A DNA stretch of 64,000 nucleotides from Crocinitomicaceae bacterium (GTDB lineage Bacteria; Bacteroidota; Bacteroidia; Flavobacteriales_D; Crocinitomicaceae). Of this stretch, positions 45,157 to 54,262 are shown piece by piece. The stretch is taken from the NCBI GenBank assembly GCA_016709005.1, contig JADJEU010000021.1:199593-263592 (forward strand). Direction: 5' to 3'. How positions within the stretch are numbered: the first letter of the stretch is position 1; every line of letters starts with the position of its first letter. Made by a program: the position numbers and the translations under genes. The notes below the pieces were generated by a model that worked only from the letters and a program-made list of their open reading frames with translations, was not told the DNA's origin and searched no databases.

Positions 45157-47961
45157 ATGAAAAAAATTTACACACTCACTTTGGGTGCGTTGTTTGGAGT
45201 AGCGTCTTTCGCACAAACAGTCGACCTTGGCGGCCCTTTCAGTTGGCGACCAAAAGTGATAACTCCAAAATTTATTGACACGCGCAGCATGCCCGGTTAT
45301 GATCAGGCTGCAATTGATGCCGAAGATTTGGTAAATGATCAAACCAAAGAAGGGCCCTGGAGATTTGGTTACAAATATGAGACTGATTTTTCCTTGAGTA
45401 ATTCTGGAACTTGGACGACTTTCGAAAACGGTAATCGTCTTTGGCAATTGGAATTAGTATGTGATGGTGCAATGACGGTAAATTTGATTTTTGAAAATCT
45501 TTTTATTCCGGATGGAGCATACATTTATTTATATGACGTTGCAAAAAGTAATCGTGTAGGTGCTTATACAAATCGCAATAACAACAGTGAAAAAATGCTG
45601 GGAACTGAATTGGTTCATGGAGATCACATTGTGGTTGAATATTTCGAACCTGCATCAGTAAATGGTCAGGGAACTTTTACAATTGCAAATGTTATTCACG
45701 GATACAGAAGTTTGAATGCTGTTCAAGGTGATTTGCTTAAAGCATTTGAAAGTTCGGGCAACTGCAACGTAGATGTAAATTGTACTTTAGGAGATGGTTG
45801 GGAAAATGAAATCAGATCAGTTGCAATGATTGTTGTAGGTGGAAGTGGAATTTGCACAGGCGCTCTGATTAACAATACGTGTGATGATGGTACGCCTTAT
45901 TTTTTAACGGCTAATCATTGTGTAGGCGGTGGAAGTACTGCAAGCTGGGCTTTCCGCTTTAATTGGGAAAGTCCTCCCGGAACAGAAATTTGTCAGACAA
46001 CAGGAGCCAGTGTAAATCCAGGCCCGCCTTATGATCAAACGGCAAATGGTGCAACCCAACTTTATACAAGTGCAGCTTCAGATGTTGCTTTATTGCAAAT
46101 CACAAACATGACATTGACGGATGCACAAAACTGGAACTGTTACTATGCTGGTTGGGACAATACTGATGCTTTAACGGTTACGCAAGGAACAGGAATTCAT
46201 CATCCCGCAGGAGATTTGAAAAAAATCTGCCGTGAAGACAATGCGCTCACGCACGATCCATGGAACGGTGCTGCATGCTGGAAAGTGACTAACTGGGATC
46301 AAGGTGTAACAGAAGGAGGGTCATCGGGCTCACCGCTTTTTGACCAAAATCATAGAATTATTGGCCAGTTGTATGGTGGCGGTTCTGCATGCTCTGGAAC
46401 AAATGACAACAATCAACCCGATTATTATGGCAGATTTGGTGTATCGTGGCCAAACATTGACAACTGGCTGGCGCCTGCAAGCTGCGGTGTCACAACTACC
46501 AATGACGGCTGGGATCCTGTGAGTCCTCCGGCTAATGATGATGCTGGAATTACAAGCGTGATCGCGCCAACTGGAAATTATTGTACCAACACATTTGATC
46601 CTGTAGTTACTTTGAGAAACTATGGTGCAAATACGTTGACATCGGTTACAATCAATTACGATATTGACGGCGGAACTAACAACACTTTTTCATGGACTGG
46701 AACTTTAGCATCTGGTTCTAATATCGATGTGACACTTCCAACAATGACAACAGCTGCGGGTGCACATACATTTAATGTGAGCACTTCAACACCAAATACA
46801 GTTGCTGATTCAAATCCGGCAAATGACGATGCAGCATCAAACTATAACGCAACGATCGGAGGTGAATTAGTTACCCTGGTCATTGATACTGATTGCTGGG
46901 GTTATGAAACGGCCTGGCAAATTTTAGATGTGTCTAATGCGGTTGTGCAAGAGGGAGGAAATGTTTCGGTAGTGCCGGGAGGAAATCAAGGCGCAAACTC
47001 CGGAGATCCGGGAGCGTATGGTGATGAAAGCACAATCACAGAAAGTTTTTGTCTGGCCATAGGTTGTTATGATCTAGTTGTCTATGACGATTGGGGTGAT
47101 GGTATGAATGGAACTGGTTGTCCGGTTGATGGCTCGTATGAGTTAACGGATGCTTCATCGAATGTGCTTGCAGCAATGATCACCTCTTCTTTTGGCGATT
47201 CTGAAACACAGAATTTCTGTATCACTCCAAACTGCACGGGCACTGCTGCTGCTGTTACTGTTCCTGAAAATTGTTTTGATAATTGTGATGGATCTATCAC
47301 CGTAAATGTAACAGGCGGTACTGGTCCATACACCTATGATATGGGTGCGGGTGTGCAATCAGCAAATGTGTTTAGTGGTTTATGTCAGGGATCCTATAAT
47401 ATAACTATTGAAGACGGCTTAGGCTGCATTGATATCATAACAGTAAACTTGACGGGCCCTTCTGAAATAATTGGTTCTGCAACTTCAACCAATGAAACAT
47501 TGGGCAATGATGGTTCGATTAATTTGACAGCTTCTGGTGGAACAGGTACTCTTGATTATTCATGGACGGGCCCTGGTGGTTTTTCTTCAACTTCTCAATA
47601 TCCAAGTGGATTGGTTAGCGGCACATACGCGGTTACAATTACAGATGACAATGGCTGCAGCACAACCATTACGAATATTTTTGTGGGCTCTTCTTTAGGT
47701 TTGAATGAAACAAATGCGCTTCAGTTTTCAGTTTATCCGAATCCTTCAAATAGCATTTTCAATGTCGATTTAGGGAACTATGCTGGTTCAGAAACGCAGT
47801 TGGTCGTAAGAGATGTTACCGGAAGAATTATTCAGGTAATTATACCAAATGAAGCTACCATTGTTGAATTAAATTTGGGTGAAACTGCTCCTGGAACATA
47901 CTATCTGACTATTGTCGCTGAAGGCATGCAAGCCACGCTGACACTGGTAAAAACGAACTAG
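45157..47961 (+). CDS. Secreted trypsin-like (lysyl endopeptidase-like) serine protease, T9SS type A
   Basis: A 934-residue protein with signal MKKIYTLTLGALFGVASFAQ, then a propeptide-like region (to about 205). The protease domain has the catalytic triad: His in FLTANHCVGGG (~252), Asp in SDVALLQI (~308) and Ser in GGSSGSPLF (~390), preceded by CTLGDGWENEIRSVAMIVVG. The strongest kinship is to the lysyl endopeptidase group. Then come a CARDB-like domain (VVTLRNYGANTLTSVTINYD), a domain with DDWGDGMNG (near 645), SprB-like repeats (GPYTYDMGAG … ITITDDNGCSTT) and a type A sorting domain (FSVYPNPSNSIFNVDL … GETAPGTYYLTIV). The likely role is protein degradation outside the cell. Confidence 0.92.
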   Translation: MKKIYTLTLGALFGVASFAQTVDLGGPFSWRPKVITPKFIDTRSMPGYDQAAIDAEDLVNDQTKEGPWRFGYKYETDFSLSNSGTWTTFENGNRLWQLELVCDGAMTVNLIFENLFIPDGAYIYLYDVAKSNRVGAYTNRNNNSEKMLGTELVHGDHIVVEYFEPASVNGQGTFTIANVIHGYRSLNAVQGDLLKAFESSGNCNVDVNCTLGDGWENEIRSVAMIVVGGSGICTGALINNTCDDGTPYFLTANHCVGGGSTASWAFRFNWESPPGTEICQTTGASVNPGPPYDQTANGATQLYTSAASDVALLQITNMTLTDAQNWNCYYAGWDNTDALTVTQGTGIHHPAGDLKKICREDNALTHDPWNGAACWKVTNWDQGVTEGGSSGSPLFDQNHRIIGQLYGGGSACSGTNDNNQPDYYGRFGVSWPNIDNWLAPASCGVTTTNDGWDPVSPPANDDAGITSVIAPTGNYCTNTFDPVVTLRNYGANTLTSVTINYDIDGGTNNTFSWTGTLASGSNIDVTLPTMTTAAGAHTFNVSTSTPNTVADSNPANDDAASNYNATIGGELVTLVIDTDCWGYETAWQILDVSNAVVQEGGNVSVVPGGNQGANSGDPGAYGDESTITESFCLAIGCYDLVVYDDWGDGMNGTGCPVDGSYELTDASSNVLAAMITSSFGDSETQNFCITPNCTGTAAAVTVPENCFDNCDGSITVNVTGGTGPYTYDMGAGVQSANVFSGLCQGSYNITIEDGLGCIDIITVNLTGPSEIIGSATSTNETLGNDGSINLTASGGTGTLDYSWTGPGGFSSTSQYPSGLVSGTYAVTITDDNGCSTTITNIFVGSSLGLNETNALQFSVYPNPSNSIFNVDLGNYAGSETQLVVRDVTGRIIQVIIPNEATIVELNLGETAPGTYYLTIVAEGMQATLTLVKTN

Positions 47962-47979
47962 AATATTGAATTGGAATTG

Positions 47980-48016
47980 AATCCCGTTGTAAGAAATTGC
48001 AACGGGATTTTTTATT
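47980..48016 (+). terminator. Intrinsic terminator
   Basis: AATCCCGTTG pairs with CAACGGGATT around TAAGAAATTG, followed by TTTTTATTTT. It ends the protease transcript. Confidence 0.9.
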
Positions 48017-48041
48017 TTAACAAAGCCCGAAGATTGGTTTT

Positions 48042-48071
48042 TTGTTCGTGCAAATTTTCTCAGTATCTTCG
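48042..48071 (+). promoter_or_regulatory. Promoter of the propeller/SpoIIE gene
   Basis: TTG at 48042-48044, exactly 19 bases, then TATCTTCG at 48064-48071. This fits the Bacteroidota sigma-ABfr-type layout, 17 bp in front of the ATG at 48089. Confidence 0.6.
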
Positions 48072-48088
48072 TATCCCCAAACTCAAAC

Positions 48089-51000
48089 ATGCAGGCATTC
48101 AATAAATTATTTGCAGTAATTTTTTTGACTTCTATTGTCATTTCATCTTGTTCTGAAAAAGCATCAGATGGACAAACGCCTGTTGAGCAAAAAAAAGATT
48201 CTGCGTTTTTTATTTCACGAGCAAATGGCGACACCGTGCGCACGGGCATCCCCTTTCAATTAAAAGGTGATTGGAAAGATACTTCCATTTATAATGTGCG
48301 TTCACACCATGGAAACGCAAATTATTTTACAGATGAAAGTCCAAGCTACAATCATGTAATTGACTCCATTGATTTTCTGTCTAGACCAATTTATTTGGAC
48401 AGCATGTTGGTAAGAACTCCTGGAACGGATACCCTGCTTGCGCTCGAAAAAACAATCTACAAACCACTCATTGTTTCGCTCAGCGCCGGAACATCAAAAA
48501 AAATGTCTGGATTGCGTCACAAAGAAAATGCACGAATCGATTTACAATATTTTAATTCAGAATCTGGCCTGCCTTCTTCGTACACCAATGCTTTGCTCTT
48601 TTCAAAAAACGGAATCATGTGGATTGGAACTTCAAAAGGGCTCTGTCGATTCGATGGAAACATTGTGACGACATATACATCCGACGATGGTTTACCAGAT
48701 GATTTGATTACCCGATTATTTGAAGATGCGGAAGGCAACATTTGGATTGGAACTCAGTACGGCGGTGTTGCAAAGTATGATGGCTATGCTTTAACGATTT
48801 TAAATGTAGATAATGGTTTGCCTGCGAATAATGTGACCGGCTTTGATCAGGATTCAAAAGGCAATATTTGGATAGGCACCTGGGGTGGAGGTATTTCCAA
48901 GTTTGATGGAAAAACAATTGAAACGATTGGAAGAACTAATGGATTATTTGAAACAAGGGTGACGCATATTCTTGTCGATGAATCAGATCAAGTTTTGATA
49001 GCAACCAACGGCGGTGGGTTTTATATCTATGATGGAAAATCGTTGCTGGTGCAGAACAATGAATCACGTTTGGGAGAAAGGTATCTGACGACTCTTATGA
49101 TTGATTCTAAAGACAGACTTTGGACGGGTAATTGGTATGATCTGAAGTATATTCAAAATGATTCAAGTTATCAATACAGGTTTACGGATGTTCAATATGG
49201 TATTCCAACAACGTGTATTTTTGAAGATTCTAAAGGCAACATCTGGTTTACTTCGATGACTGACGGGGTTTTCAGATATGACGGAAATCAAGGCACAATT
49301 TTCACTGAACTCAGCGGATTGCCGAGCAACAAGGTAAATGCGGTTTGTGAAGACCCTGCGGGTAATATCTGGTTTGCAACAGATGGTGGAGGCTTGTGCA
49401 GATACAATCCAAACTCGTTTAACTATTTTGATGAGTCTTCAGGTCTCAGCAGTAAAGCGGTGAACTCAATTACTGAAATGAATGACGGACGCCTGTTATT
49501 TGCAACTGATAATGGACTGGTCTTTTTCAACGACACAACTTTTCAGCAAATGTATTTCAGAAATACTAAAAATCTGCAAACAGGAAAAGTGTATGACGTT
49601 TATGTCGCTGCAGACAGCAGTGTTTGGTTTACGGTTTTAAATAATACGGTGTATCGTTTGCATGGTGATAGTGTTCGGGTGATTGGCATGTGGCAAGGAA
49701 TTCATGATCACAATGTCACTGGTATTCAGGAGCGCGTTCCTGGTGAGCTTTGGTTCGGTTCATGGAATGTCGGTTTGTCACGATTAAAAGAGGATCAGTT
49801 TTATGTATTTAATGCAAGATCCGGCTTGCATAATTTTATCATTACAGATTTGATTTCTGACAGAAATGAAAACTTATGGATTGCAACCGACGGAGAAGGG
49901 ATTACAAAATATGACGGAACTTACTTTACACACATTACCGAGAATGAAGGCTTGACTAATAATCATGTCAATGCCTTTTATGAAGATTCATACAAGAACC
50001 TTTGGGTACTCACCAAACGAGGAATTGACATCATTGAAAATGGAGAGATTAAAAAATTTCCGCAGAAAAATTTATTGCCAGATCAGGACGTTGTGTCTGT
50101 GATTGAGGACAATCAGGGCAATTACTGGATCTTTACCGCTAACGGTTTGCTTTACCTTAAAAAGAAAGAAAATACAAACTCTGAAACCTGGAAAATATCC
50201 AATTATGTACCAAAACGATTTACCCAATTTGATGGTCTGATTGGGATGGATTTTATACCGCGTTCTGTATTTATTGATTCAAAAAACAGAATATGGTTTG
50301 GAAGTGGAAAAGGCTTGATGATGAAAAATCTCAGCAGTTTTGATGTGACACCAAAAGTGCCTGAAATTTCGCTTGAAACAATTAAACTCAATGGCAATGC
50401 TATTGATTACAACAATCTTATTGACTCAAGTTATGATTCACTTTTTTCAGACTTTGAAAGTTTGGCAGAAGGAATAGGCAAAACAGAAAAATTCAAAAAT
50501 CTTCCAACTACTTTAACATTGACTCCTGATGTGAATCACCTTAATTTTATGTTCAGTGCCTTGAGTTGGAATTCGGATAAAATTTTATTCACCTATAAGT
50601 TAGTTGGCGTGGACGAAAATTGGAGTCAGCCTTCTAAAGATACCTGGGCTGAGTATCGCAATTTATCTTACGGAGATTATACATTTCAGCTAAAAGGAAT
50701 TGGTGAATCTGAAGTCGAAAGTCCAATTCTGGAATATCATTTTACAATCTTACCACCTTGGTACCATACTTGGTGGGCACGCATCATTTTCTTAGTACTG
50801 ATTATTTTGGGTGTGCGTTTTGTAGTGAGATTAAGAACACGCCAACTAGAATTGAAACAAGTACAGTTAGAAAATAAAGTGTTAGAACGCACAGCCGAAT
50901 TGGATGTGAAAAACAAAGAACTCGTTTCACAAAATGCAATCATCGAAGAGCAAAAAATTGAAGTTGAAAAACGCAAAGAAGAAATTGAAAAACAACATAC

Positions 51001-51778
51001 GCTTTTAGAAGAAACGCACAAAGAAATTAAAGACAGCATCAATTACGCCAAAAGAATTCAGGAAGCAATTCTTCCAACAAATGAAACAGTGAGTAATTAC
51101 ATGCCTGAAAATTTTATTTATTACAAACCAAAAGATGTTGTTGCGGGTGATTTTTACTGGATTCAAAATGTAGATTCGGGAGTCTTATTTGCTGCCGCAG
51201 ATTGTACAGGACATGGTGTTCCGGGCGCTATGGTGAGTGTGGTTTGTTACAATGCTTTGAATCGCGCTGTGCGTGAATTTAATCTGACATCACCGGAAAA
51301 AATTCTGGATCAAACGCGTGAAATTGTCTTGGAAACTTTCCAGCAGAATACAGCTCAAGTAAATGATGGAATGGATGCTGCTTTGATTCGTTTAGGTCAT
51401 GAAAATAAAAATGGTGAACGCGAACTTCTATTCAGCGGAGCCAATAATTCAGTTGCCATTTTGCGCAACGGTGAATTAATAGAAATTGATGGAGATAAAC
51501 AACCTGTAGGAAATTATCTGGATGCAAAACCATTCTCACTAAAATCGTTCACCACCCAAAAAGGTGATATCATTTATCTTTACACCGATGGCTACGCAGA
51601 TCAGTTTGGCGGACCAAAAGGAAAAAAATTAAAATCCAAAGCACTCAAAGAACTTTTGATTTCCATTTCAAATGAATCGATGGAAACTCAAAAAGAAAAA
51701 CTGAATTACTACCTCGATCTTTGGAAAGGTGATCTGGAACAACTGGATGATATTTCTGTTTTTGGTTTCAAACTTTAA
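48089..51778 (+). CDS. Two-component-regulator-propeller sensor with SpoIIE/PP2C phosphatase
   Basis: A 1,229-residue membrane-anchored signalling protein. The N-terminus (MQAFNKLFAVIFLTSIVISS-C) has a lipobox-like Cys21. About twelve Reg_prop propeller repeats follow (for example GLPDDLITRLFEDAEGNIWI; GLPANNVTGFDQDSKGNIWI; GGGISKFDGKTIE), then a Y_Y_Y domain (ILFTYKLVGVDENWS … LSYGDYTFQLKG), one transmembrane segment (~893-912, WARIIFLVLIILGVRFVVRL), a Glu/Lys coiled coil (~915-985) and a PP2C/SpoIIE catalytic domain (KDVVAGDFYW, FAAADCTGHGVPGAM, YLYTDGYADQFGG). It would sense extracellular ligands through the propeller and dephosphorylate a cytosolic partner (anti-anti-sigma type, inferred). 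Confidence 0.92.
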   Translation: MQAFNKLFAVIFLTSIVISSCSEKASDGQTPVEQKKDSAFFISRANGDTVRTGIPFQLKGDWKDTSIYNVRSHHGNANYFTDESPSYNHVIDSIDFLSRPIYLDSMLVRTPGTDTLLALEKTIYKPLIVSLSAGTSKKMSGLRHKENARIDLQYFNSESGLPSSYTNALLFSKNGIMWIGTSKGLCRFDGNIVTTYTSDDGLPDDLITRLFEDAEGNIWIGTQYGGVAKYDGYALTILNVDNGLPANNVTGFDQDSKGNIWIGTWGGGISKFDGKTIETIGRTNGLFETRVTHILVDESDQVLIATNGGGFYIYDGKSLLVQNNESRLGERYLTTLMIDSKDRLWTGNWYDLKYIQNDSSYQYRFTDVQYGIPTTCIFEDSKGNIWFTSMTDGVFRYDGNQGTIFTELSGLPSNKVNAVCEDPAGNIWFATDGGGLCRYNPNSFNYFDESSGLSSKAVNSITEMNDGRLLFATDNGLVFFNDTTFQQMYFRNTKNLQTGKVYDVYVAADSSVWFTVLNNTVYRLHGDSVRVIGMWQGIHDHNVTGIQERVPGELWFGSWNVGLSRLKEDQFYVFNARSGLHNFIITDLISDRNENLWIATDGEGITKYDGTYFTHITENEGLTNNHVNAFYEDSYKNLWVLTKRGIDIIENGEIKKFPQKNLLPDQDVVSVIEDNQGNYWIFTANGLLYLKKKENTNSETWKISNYVPKRFTQFDGLIGMDFIPRSVFIDSKNRIWFGSGKGLMMKNLSSFDVTPKVPEISLETIKLNGNAIDYNNLIDSSYDSLFSDFESLAEGIGKTEKFKNLPTTLTLTPDVNHLNFMFSALSWNSDKILFTYKLVGVDENWSQPSKDTWAEYRNLSYGDYTFQLKGIGESEVESPILEYHFTILPPWYHTWWARIIFLVLIILGVRFVVRLRTRQLELKQVQLENKVLERTAELDVKNKELVSQNAIIEEQKIEVEKRKEEIEKQHTLLEETHKEIKDSINYAKRIQEAILPTNETVSNYMPENFIYYKPKDVVAGDFYWIQNVDSGVLFAAADCTGHGVPGAMVSVVCYNALNRAVREFNLTSPEKILDQTREIVLETFQQNTAQVNDGMDAALIRLGHENKNGERELLFSGANNSVAILRNGELIEIDGDKQPVGNYLDAKPFSLKSFTTQKGDIIYLYTDGYADQFGGPKGKKLKSKALKELLISISNESMETQKEKLNYYLDLWKGDLEQLDDISVFGFKL

Positions 51779-51795
51779 TTTTTTAGGATCAGTAG

Positions 51796-51815
51796 GGGCG
51801 AATTTTCATTCGCCC
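51796..51815. repeat. GGGCGAA…TTCGCCC dispersed palindrome
   Basis: Arms GGGCGAA and TTCGCCC around TTTTCA, 17 bp after the stop of the SpoIIE gene. It may act as a terminator (followed by TTCTT) or be a dispersed REP-like element. Confidence 0.55.
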
Positions 51816-51891
51816 TTCTTGAATCGGATTAAATATTTTCCATGAAGAGCCATCCCGAATCCAACTTATTCAATCTACCTTTGCGGCACAA

Positions 51892-52794
51892 ATGAAATCT
51901 GAAAACCGGGCCTGGCTCATCCTCATCATTCTTGCGCTTGTCTGGGGTTCCTCATTTATTCTGATTAAAAAAAGTATGTTCCCGGTGGATGGTGAGCGAG
52001 TGCTCAATCCATATCAAATGGGTGCTTTGCGTATTGTAATTGCCGGCCTCGTTTTACTCCCTTTCGGCATCAGCAATCTGAAGTATCTCACCAAAAAAGA
52101 TTTTTTGCCCTTGCTGGTTGTAGGTGTCTGCGGAAATTTTTTACCGGCAACTTTATTCAGCATCGCTGGGTCACATATTGACAGTTCTTTGGCAGGAATG
52201 CTCAACATGGGAACTTCATTCTTTGTCGTCATCCTCGGCATTCTCTTTTATAAATCCAACCCTACTAAATATCAAATAGCGGGAATTCTTTTAGGTGGAA
52301 CCGGATTGTATTTAATCCTTCGGTCGCAGCTGTCTTTTGATATGAGCCAGGTTCAATATGCACTCCTTATATTAGTGGCAACTCTTTTTTATGCAACCAG
52401 TTTGACAACCATCAAGTTCAAACTCCAGCATTTACCTGCGATGACCATTACTTCTCTGGCTTTTTTCATGATTGTATGGCCAGCACTCATTACTGCCTTC
52501 TTTTTTGATGCCTTTACGCCGTTGGTGACACACCCGGATGGTATGAAATCATTGGGTTTTCTGACAATTTTATCGGTGGTGGGTACTGCTACAGCGGTGT
52601 TCTTATTCAACAAACTCATCACTATTTCAAGTCCAATCTTTGCTTCAGGTGTTACTTATCTCATGCCGGTTGTGGCTATTTTAATGGGTGTCTTAGACGG
52701 GGATGACTTTAAATTCATAAACATAATTTGGATAATTATCATCATTACAGGGGTTTGGCTCTTAAACAACGGGCCTAAAAAATTCGCCAAATAA
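51892..52794 (+). CDS. EamA (drug/metabolite) family transporter
   Basis: A 300-residue ten-helix inner-membrane transporter. Two EamA halves are apparent: AWLILIILALVWGSSFILIK (helix 1, ~8-27), VGVCGNFLPATLFSIAGSHI and AGMLNMGTSFFVVILGILFY in the first half; YALLILVATLFYATSLTTIK, FLTILSVVGTATAVFLFNKL and VTYLMPVVAILMGVLDGDDF in the second. The substrate is unknown; family members export amino acids or other metabolites. It is in line with the rplU-rpmA genes but separated by a promoter element. Confidence 0.9.
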   Translation: MKSENRAWLILIILALVWGSSFILIKKSMFPVDGERVLNPYQMGALRIVIAGLVLLPFGISNLKYLTKKDFLPLLVVGVCGNFLPATLFSIAGSHIDSSLAGMLNMGTSFFVVILGILFYKSNPTKYQIAGILLGGTGLYLILRSQLSFDMSQVQYALLILVATLFYATSLTTIKFKLQHLPAMTITSLAFFMIVWPALITAFFFDAFTPLVTHPDGMKSLGFLTILSVVGTATAVFLFNKLITISSPIFASGVTYLMPVVAILMGVLDGDDFKFINIIWIIIIITGVWLLNNGPKKFAK

Positions 52795-52827
52795 TTGGTA
52801 TTGCATGATTTTGTAAGAAAATCTTAT

Positions 52828-52835
52828 TATCTTTG
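52828..52835 (+). promoter_or_regulatory. -7 promoter element of rplU-rpmA
   Basis: TATCTTTG matches TAnnTTTG; TTG sequences occur upstream but at non-ideal spacing (14 or 24). It is 27 bp in front of the rplU start. Confidence 0.5.
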
Positions 52836-52862
52836 CCGTCCTAATTAAAAAACAAAATTTGT

Positions 52863-53174
52863 ATGTACGCAATTGTAGAAATAGCGGGCCAGCAATTTAA
52901 AGTTGCAAAAGACCAACAAATTTTCGTTCACAGATTAGATGCAAAAGAAGGAGATAAAATTGACTTCGCTAATGTGCTTCTAACTGAGTCTAACGGAAAA
53001 GTAAGTGTTGGCGCCCCGGCTATCGATGGAGCTAAAGTTTCAGCTTCGGTGGTTCGCCACGTAAAAGGAGACAAAGTAATCGTTTTCCACAAGAAAAGAA
53101 GAAAAGGATACGAGAAGAAAAACGGCCACAGACAGTCGTTTACTGAAATTAAGATCACAGATATTAAAGGATAA
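52863..53174 (+). CDS. rplU: 50S ribosomal protein bL21
   Basis: A 103-residue ribosomal protein that binds 23S rRNA next to bL20. The start MYAIVEIAGQQFKVAKDQ and the ends VIVFHKKRRKGYEKKNGHRQ and SFTEIKITDIKG match the family fully, with the KRRK…HRQ RNA-binding patch. It is the first gene of the usual rplU-rpmA pair. Confidence 0.98.
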   Translation: MYAIVEIAGQQFKVAKDQQIFVHRLDAKEGDKIDFANVLLTESNGKVSVGAPAIDGAKVSASVVRHVKGDKVIVFHKKRRKGYEKKNGHRQSFTEIKITDIKG

Positions 53175-53218
53175 GTAAAAATCTTCTCGCTCAAAACGAG
53201 AACTAAACATTAAAAGCC

Positions 53219-53485
53219 ATGGCACATAAGAAAGGAGTCGGAAGCTCAGCGAACGGTAGAGAGTCAGAATCGAAGAGATTGGGTGTTAAAATTTTTGGAG
53301 GACAAGCAGCAATCGCTGGTAACATCATTGTTCGTCAAAGAGGAACAAAACATCACCCGGGAAACAACGTAGGTATTGGTAAAGATCATACTTTGTATGC
53401 ACTTACTGATGGTCTAGTTGAATTCAGAAAGAAAAGAGACAATCGTTCTTTCGTTTCGGTAGTACCGTTTGAAACAAAAGCATAA
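53219..53485 (+). CDS. rpmA: 50S ribosomal protein bL27
   Basis: An 88-residue protein near the peptidyl-transferase centre. It begins MAHKKGVGSSANGRESESKR, which is the family's start with no N-terminal extension to be cleaved, unlike Firmicutes. The core IVRQRGTKHHPGNNVGIGKD and FRKKRDNRSFVSV is intact. It is 44 bp downstream of rplU, co-transcribed, with a terminator following. Confidence 0.98.
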   Translation: MAHKKGVGSSANGRESESKRLGVKIFGGQAAIAGNIIVRQRGTKHHPGNNVGIGKDHTLYALTDGLVEFRKKRDNRSFVSVVPFETKA

Positions 53486-53522
53486 TCCGCTCAATCCCTC
53501 ACGGGAATACAAAATTTAGAAG

Positions 53523-53555
53523 TCCCTTGTCACAGCGTGGCAGGGGATTTTTTTT
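53523..53555 (+). terminator. Intrinsic terminator after rpmA
   Basis: TCCCTTGTCAC pairs with GTGGCAGGGGA (two G-U) around AGC, followed by eight T. It closes the rplU-rpmA transcript. Confidence 0.9.
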
Positions 53556-53592
53556 GGGGAGAAGAGTGGTTTTCCTCGAATCGATTAGTGGA

Positions 53593-53626
53593 TTAATATC
53601 GAATATCGATTAACGAATGTTGAATG
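53593..53626. repeat. Left inverted repeat of the four-helix-bundle element
   Basis: TTAATATCGAATATCGATTAACGAATGTTGAATG type sequence. GATTAACGAAT is repeated exactly as a reverse complement at 54040-54050 and 54124-54134, and a near copy occurs at 13181-13213. It ends just in front of the gene. Confidence 0.7.
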
Positions 53627-53630
53627 AAGA

Positions 53631-54020
53631 ATGGGAGAGATGGATATGAAGAAGTTTGATTTGGAACAGCGTTTTATTGATTTTGCAGTTTGTATAATTG
53701 ATATTTCGGCAGGACTTGAAAATTCAAAAGCGGGAAATCATGTGGGAGGTCAATTATTAAGAGCGGGTACGTCACCTGCTCTTAACTATGGAGAGGCCCA
53801 GAGCGCTGAGTCACGCAAAGACTTTGTCCATAAGATGAAAATTGTTCTGAAAGAGCTCAGAGAAACCCAAGTGGGACTTAAAATAATTGAGCAGGCTCAC
53901 CTTCTAAAATCCACTAACCAATTATCAACTGCTAATAAAGAGTGTAATGAGTTAATTGCTATTTGTGTAAAAAGCATTGAAACGGCAGTTAGAAACATGA
54001 ACATTGAAGCAAAAAGCTGA
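53631..54020 (+). CDS. Four-helix bundle protein (23S rRNA intervening-sequence protein family)
   Basis: A 129-residue helical protein of the S23/IVP family (TIGR02436), which was first seen inside intervening sequences of 23S rRNA but is also found free-standing, as here. Signature parts are VGGQLLRAGTSPALNYGEAQ, AESRKDFVHKMKIVLKELRE and ETQVGLKIIEQ. The start could be the ATG at 53631 or, with a better fit to the family (MKKFDLEQRF), the one at 53646. No function is established. It is bracketed by inverted repeats and inserted between rpmA and serS; the repeat family also occurs without the gene at 13.2 kb. Confidence 0.88.
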   Translation: MGEMDMKKFDLEQRFIDFAVCIIDISAGLENSKAGNHVGGQLLRAGTSPALNYGEAQSAESRKDFVHKMKIVLKELRETQVGLKIIEQAHLLKSTNQLSTANKECNELIAICVKSIETAVRNMNIEAKS

Positions 54021-54032
54021 GCTATAACTTTC

Positions 54033-54159
54033 TTTCGAAATTCGTTAATCAGTGTTTAATTTTCGATATTTAAATTCCTTTGGATTCAATATTCATCATT
54101 CGTACAAGCAGCTGCCATTCGAAATTCGTTAATCAGTGTTCGATATTCATATTCAATAA
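54033..54159. repeat. Right inverted repeats of the four-helix-bundle element, two copies
   Basis: Copy 1 at 54033-54075 and copy 2 at 54117-54159 both carry TTCGAAATTCGTTAATCAGTGTT, followed by a variant of CGATATT. They are reverse complements of the left repeat and about 84 bp apart in direct orientation. Confidence 0.7.
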
Positions 54160-54262
54160 CCTACCACTGATTCTAATTCAATACTAATTTCCAAGAACCA
54201 TCTATTCTGCAGCATCGCTCATCCTTTTTTATTTCGTAATTTTACCTCAAATAAATTGACGC

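Noticed and set aside
53631..54020. Avd-type accessory protein of a diversity-generating retroelement
   Set aside because: Same fold class, but no reverse transcriptase or template repeat is nearby; the sequence fits the IVP/S23 group.
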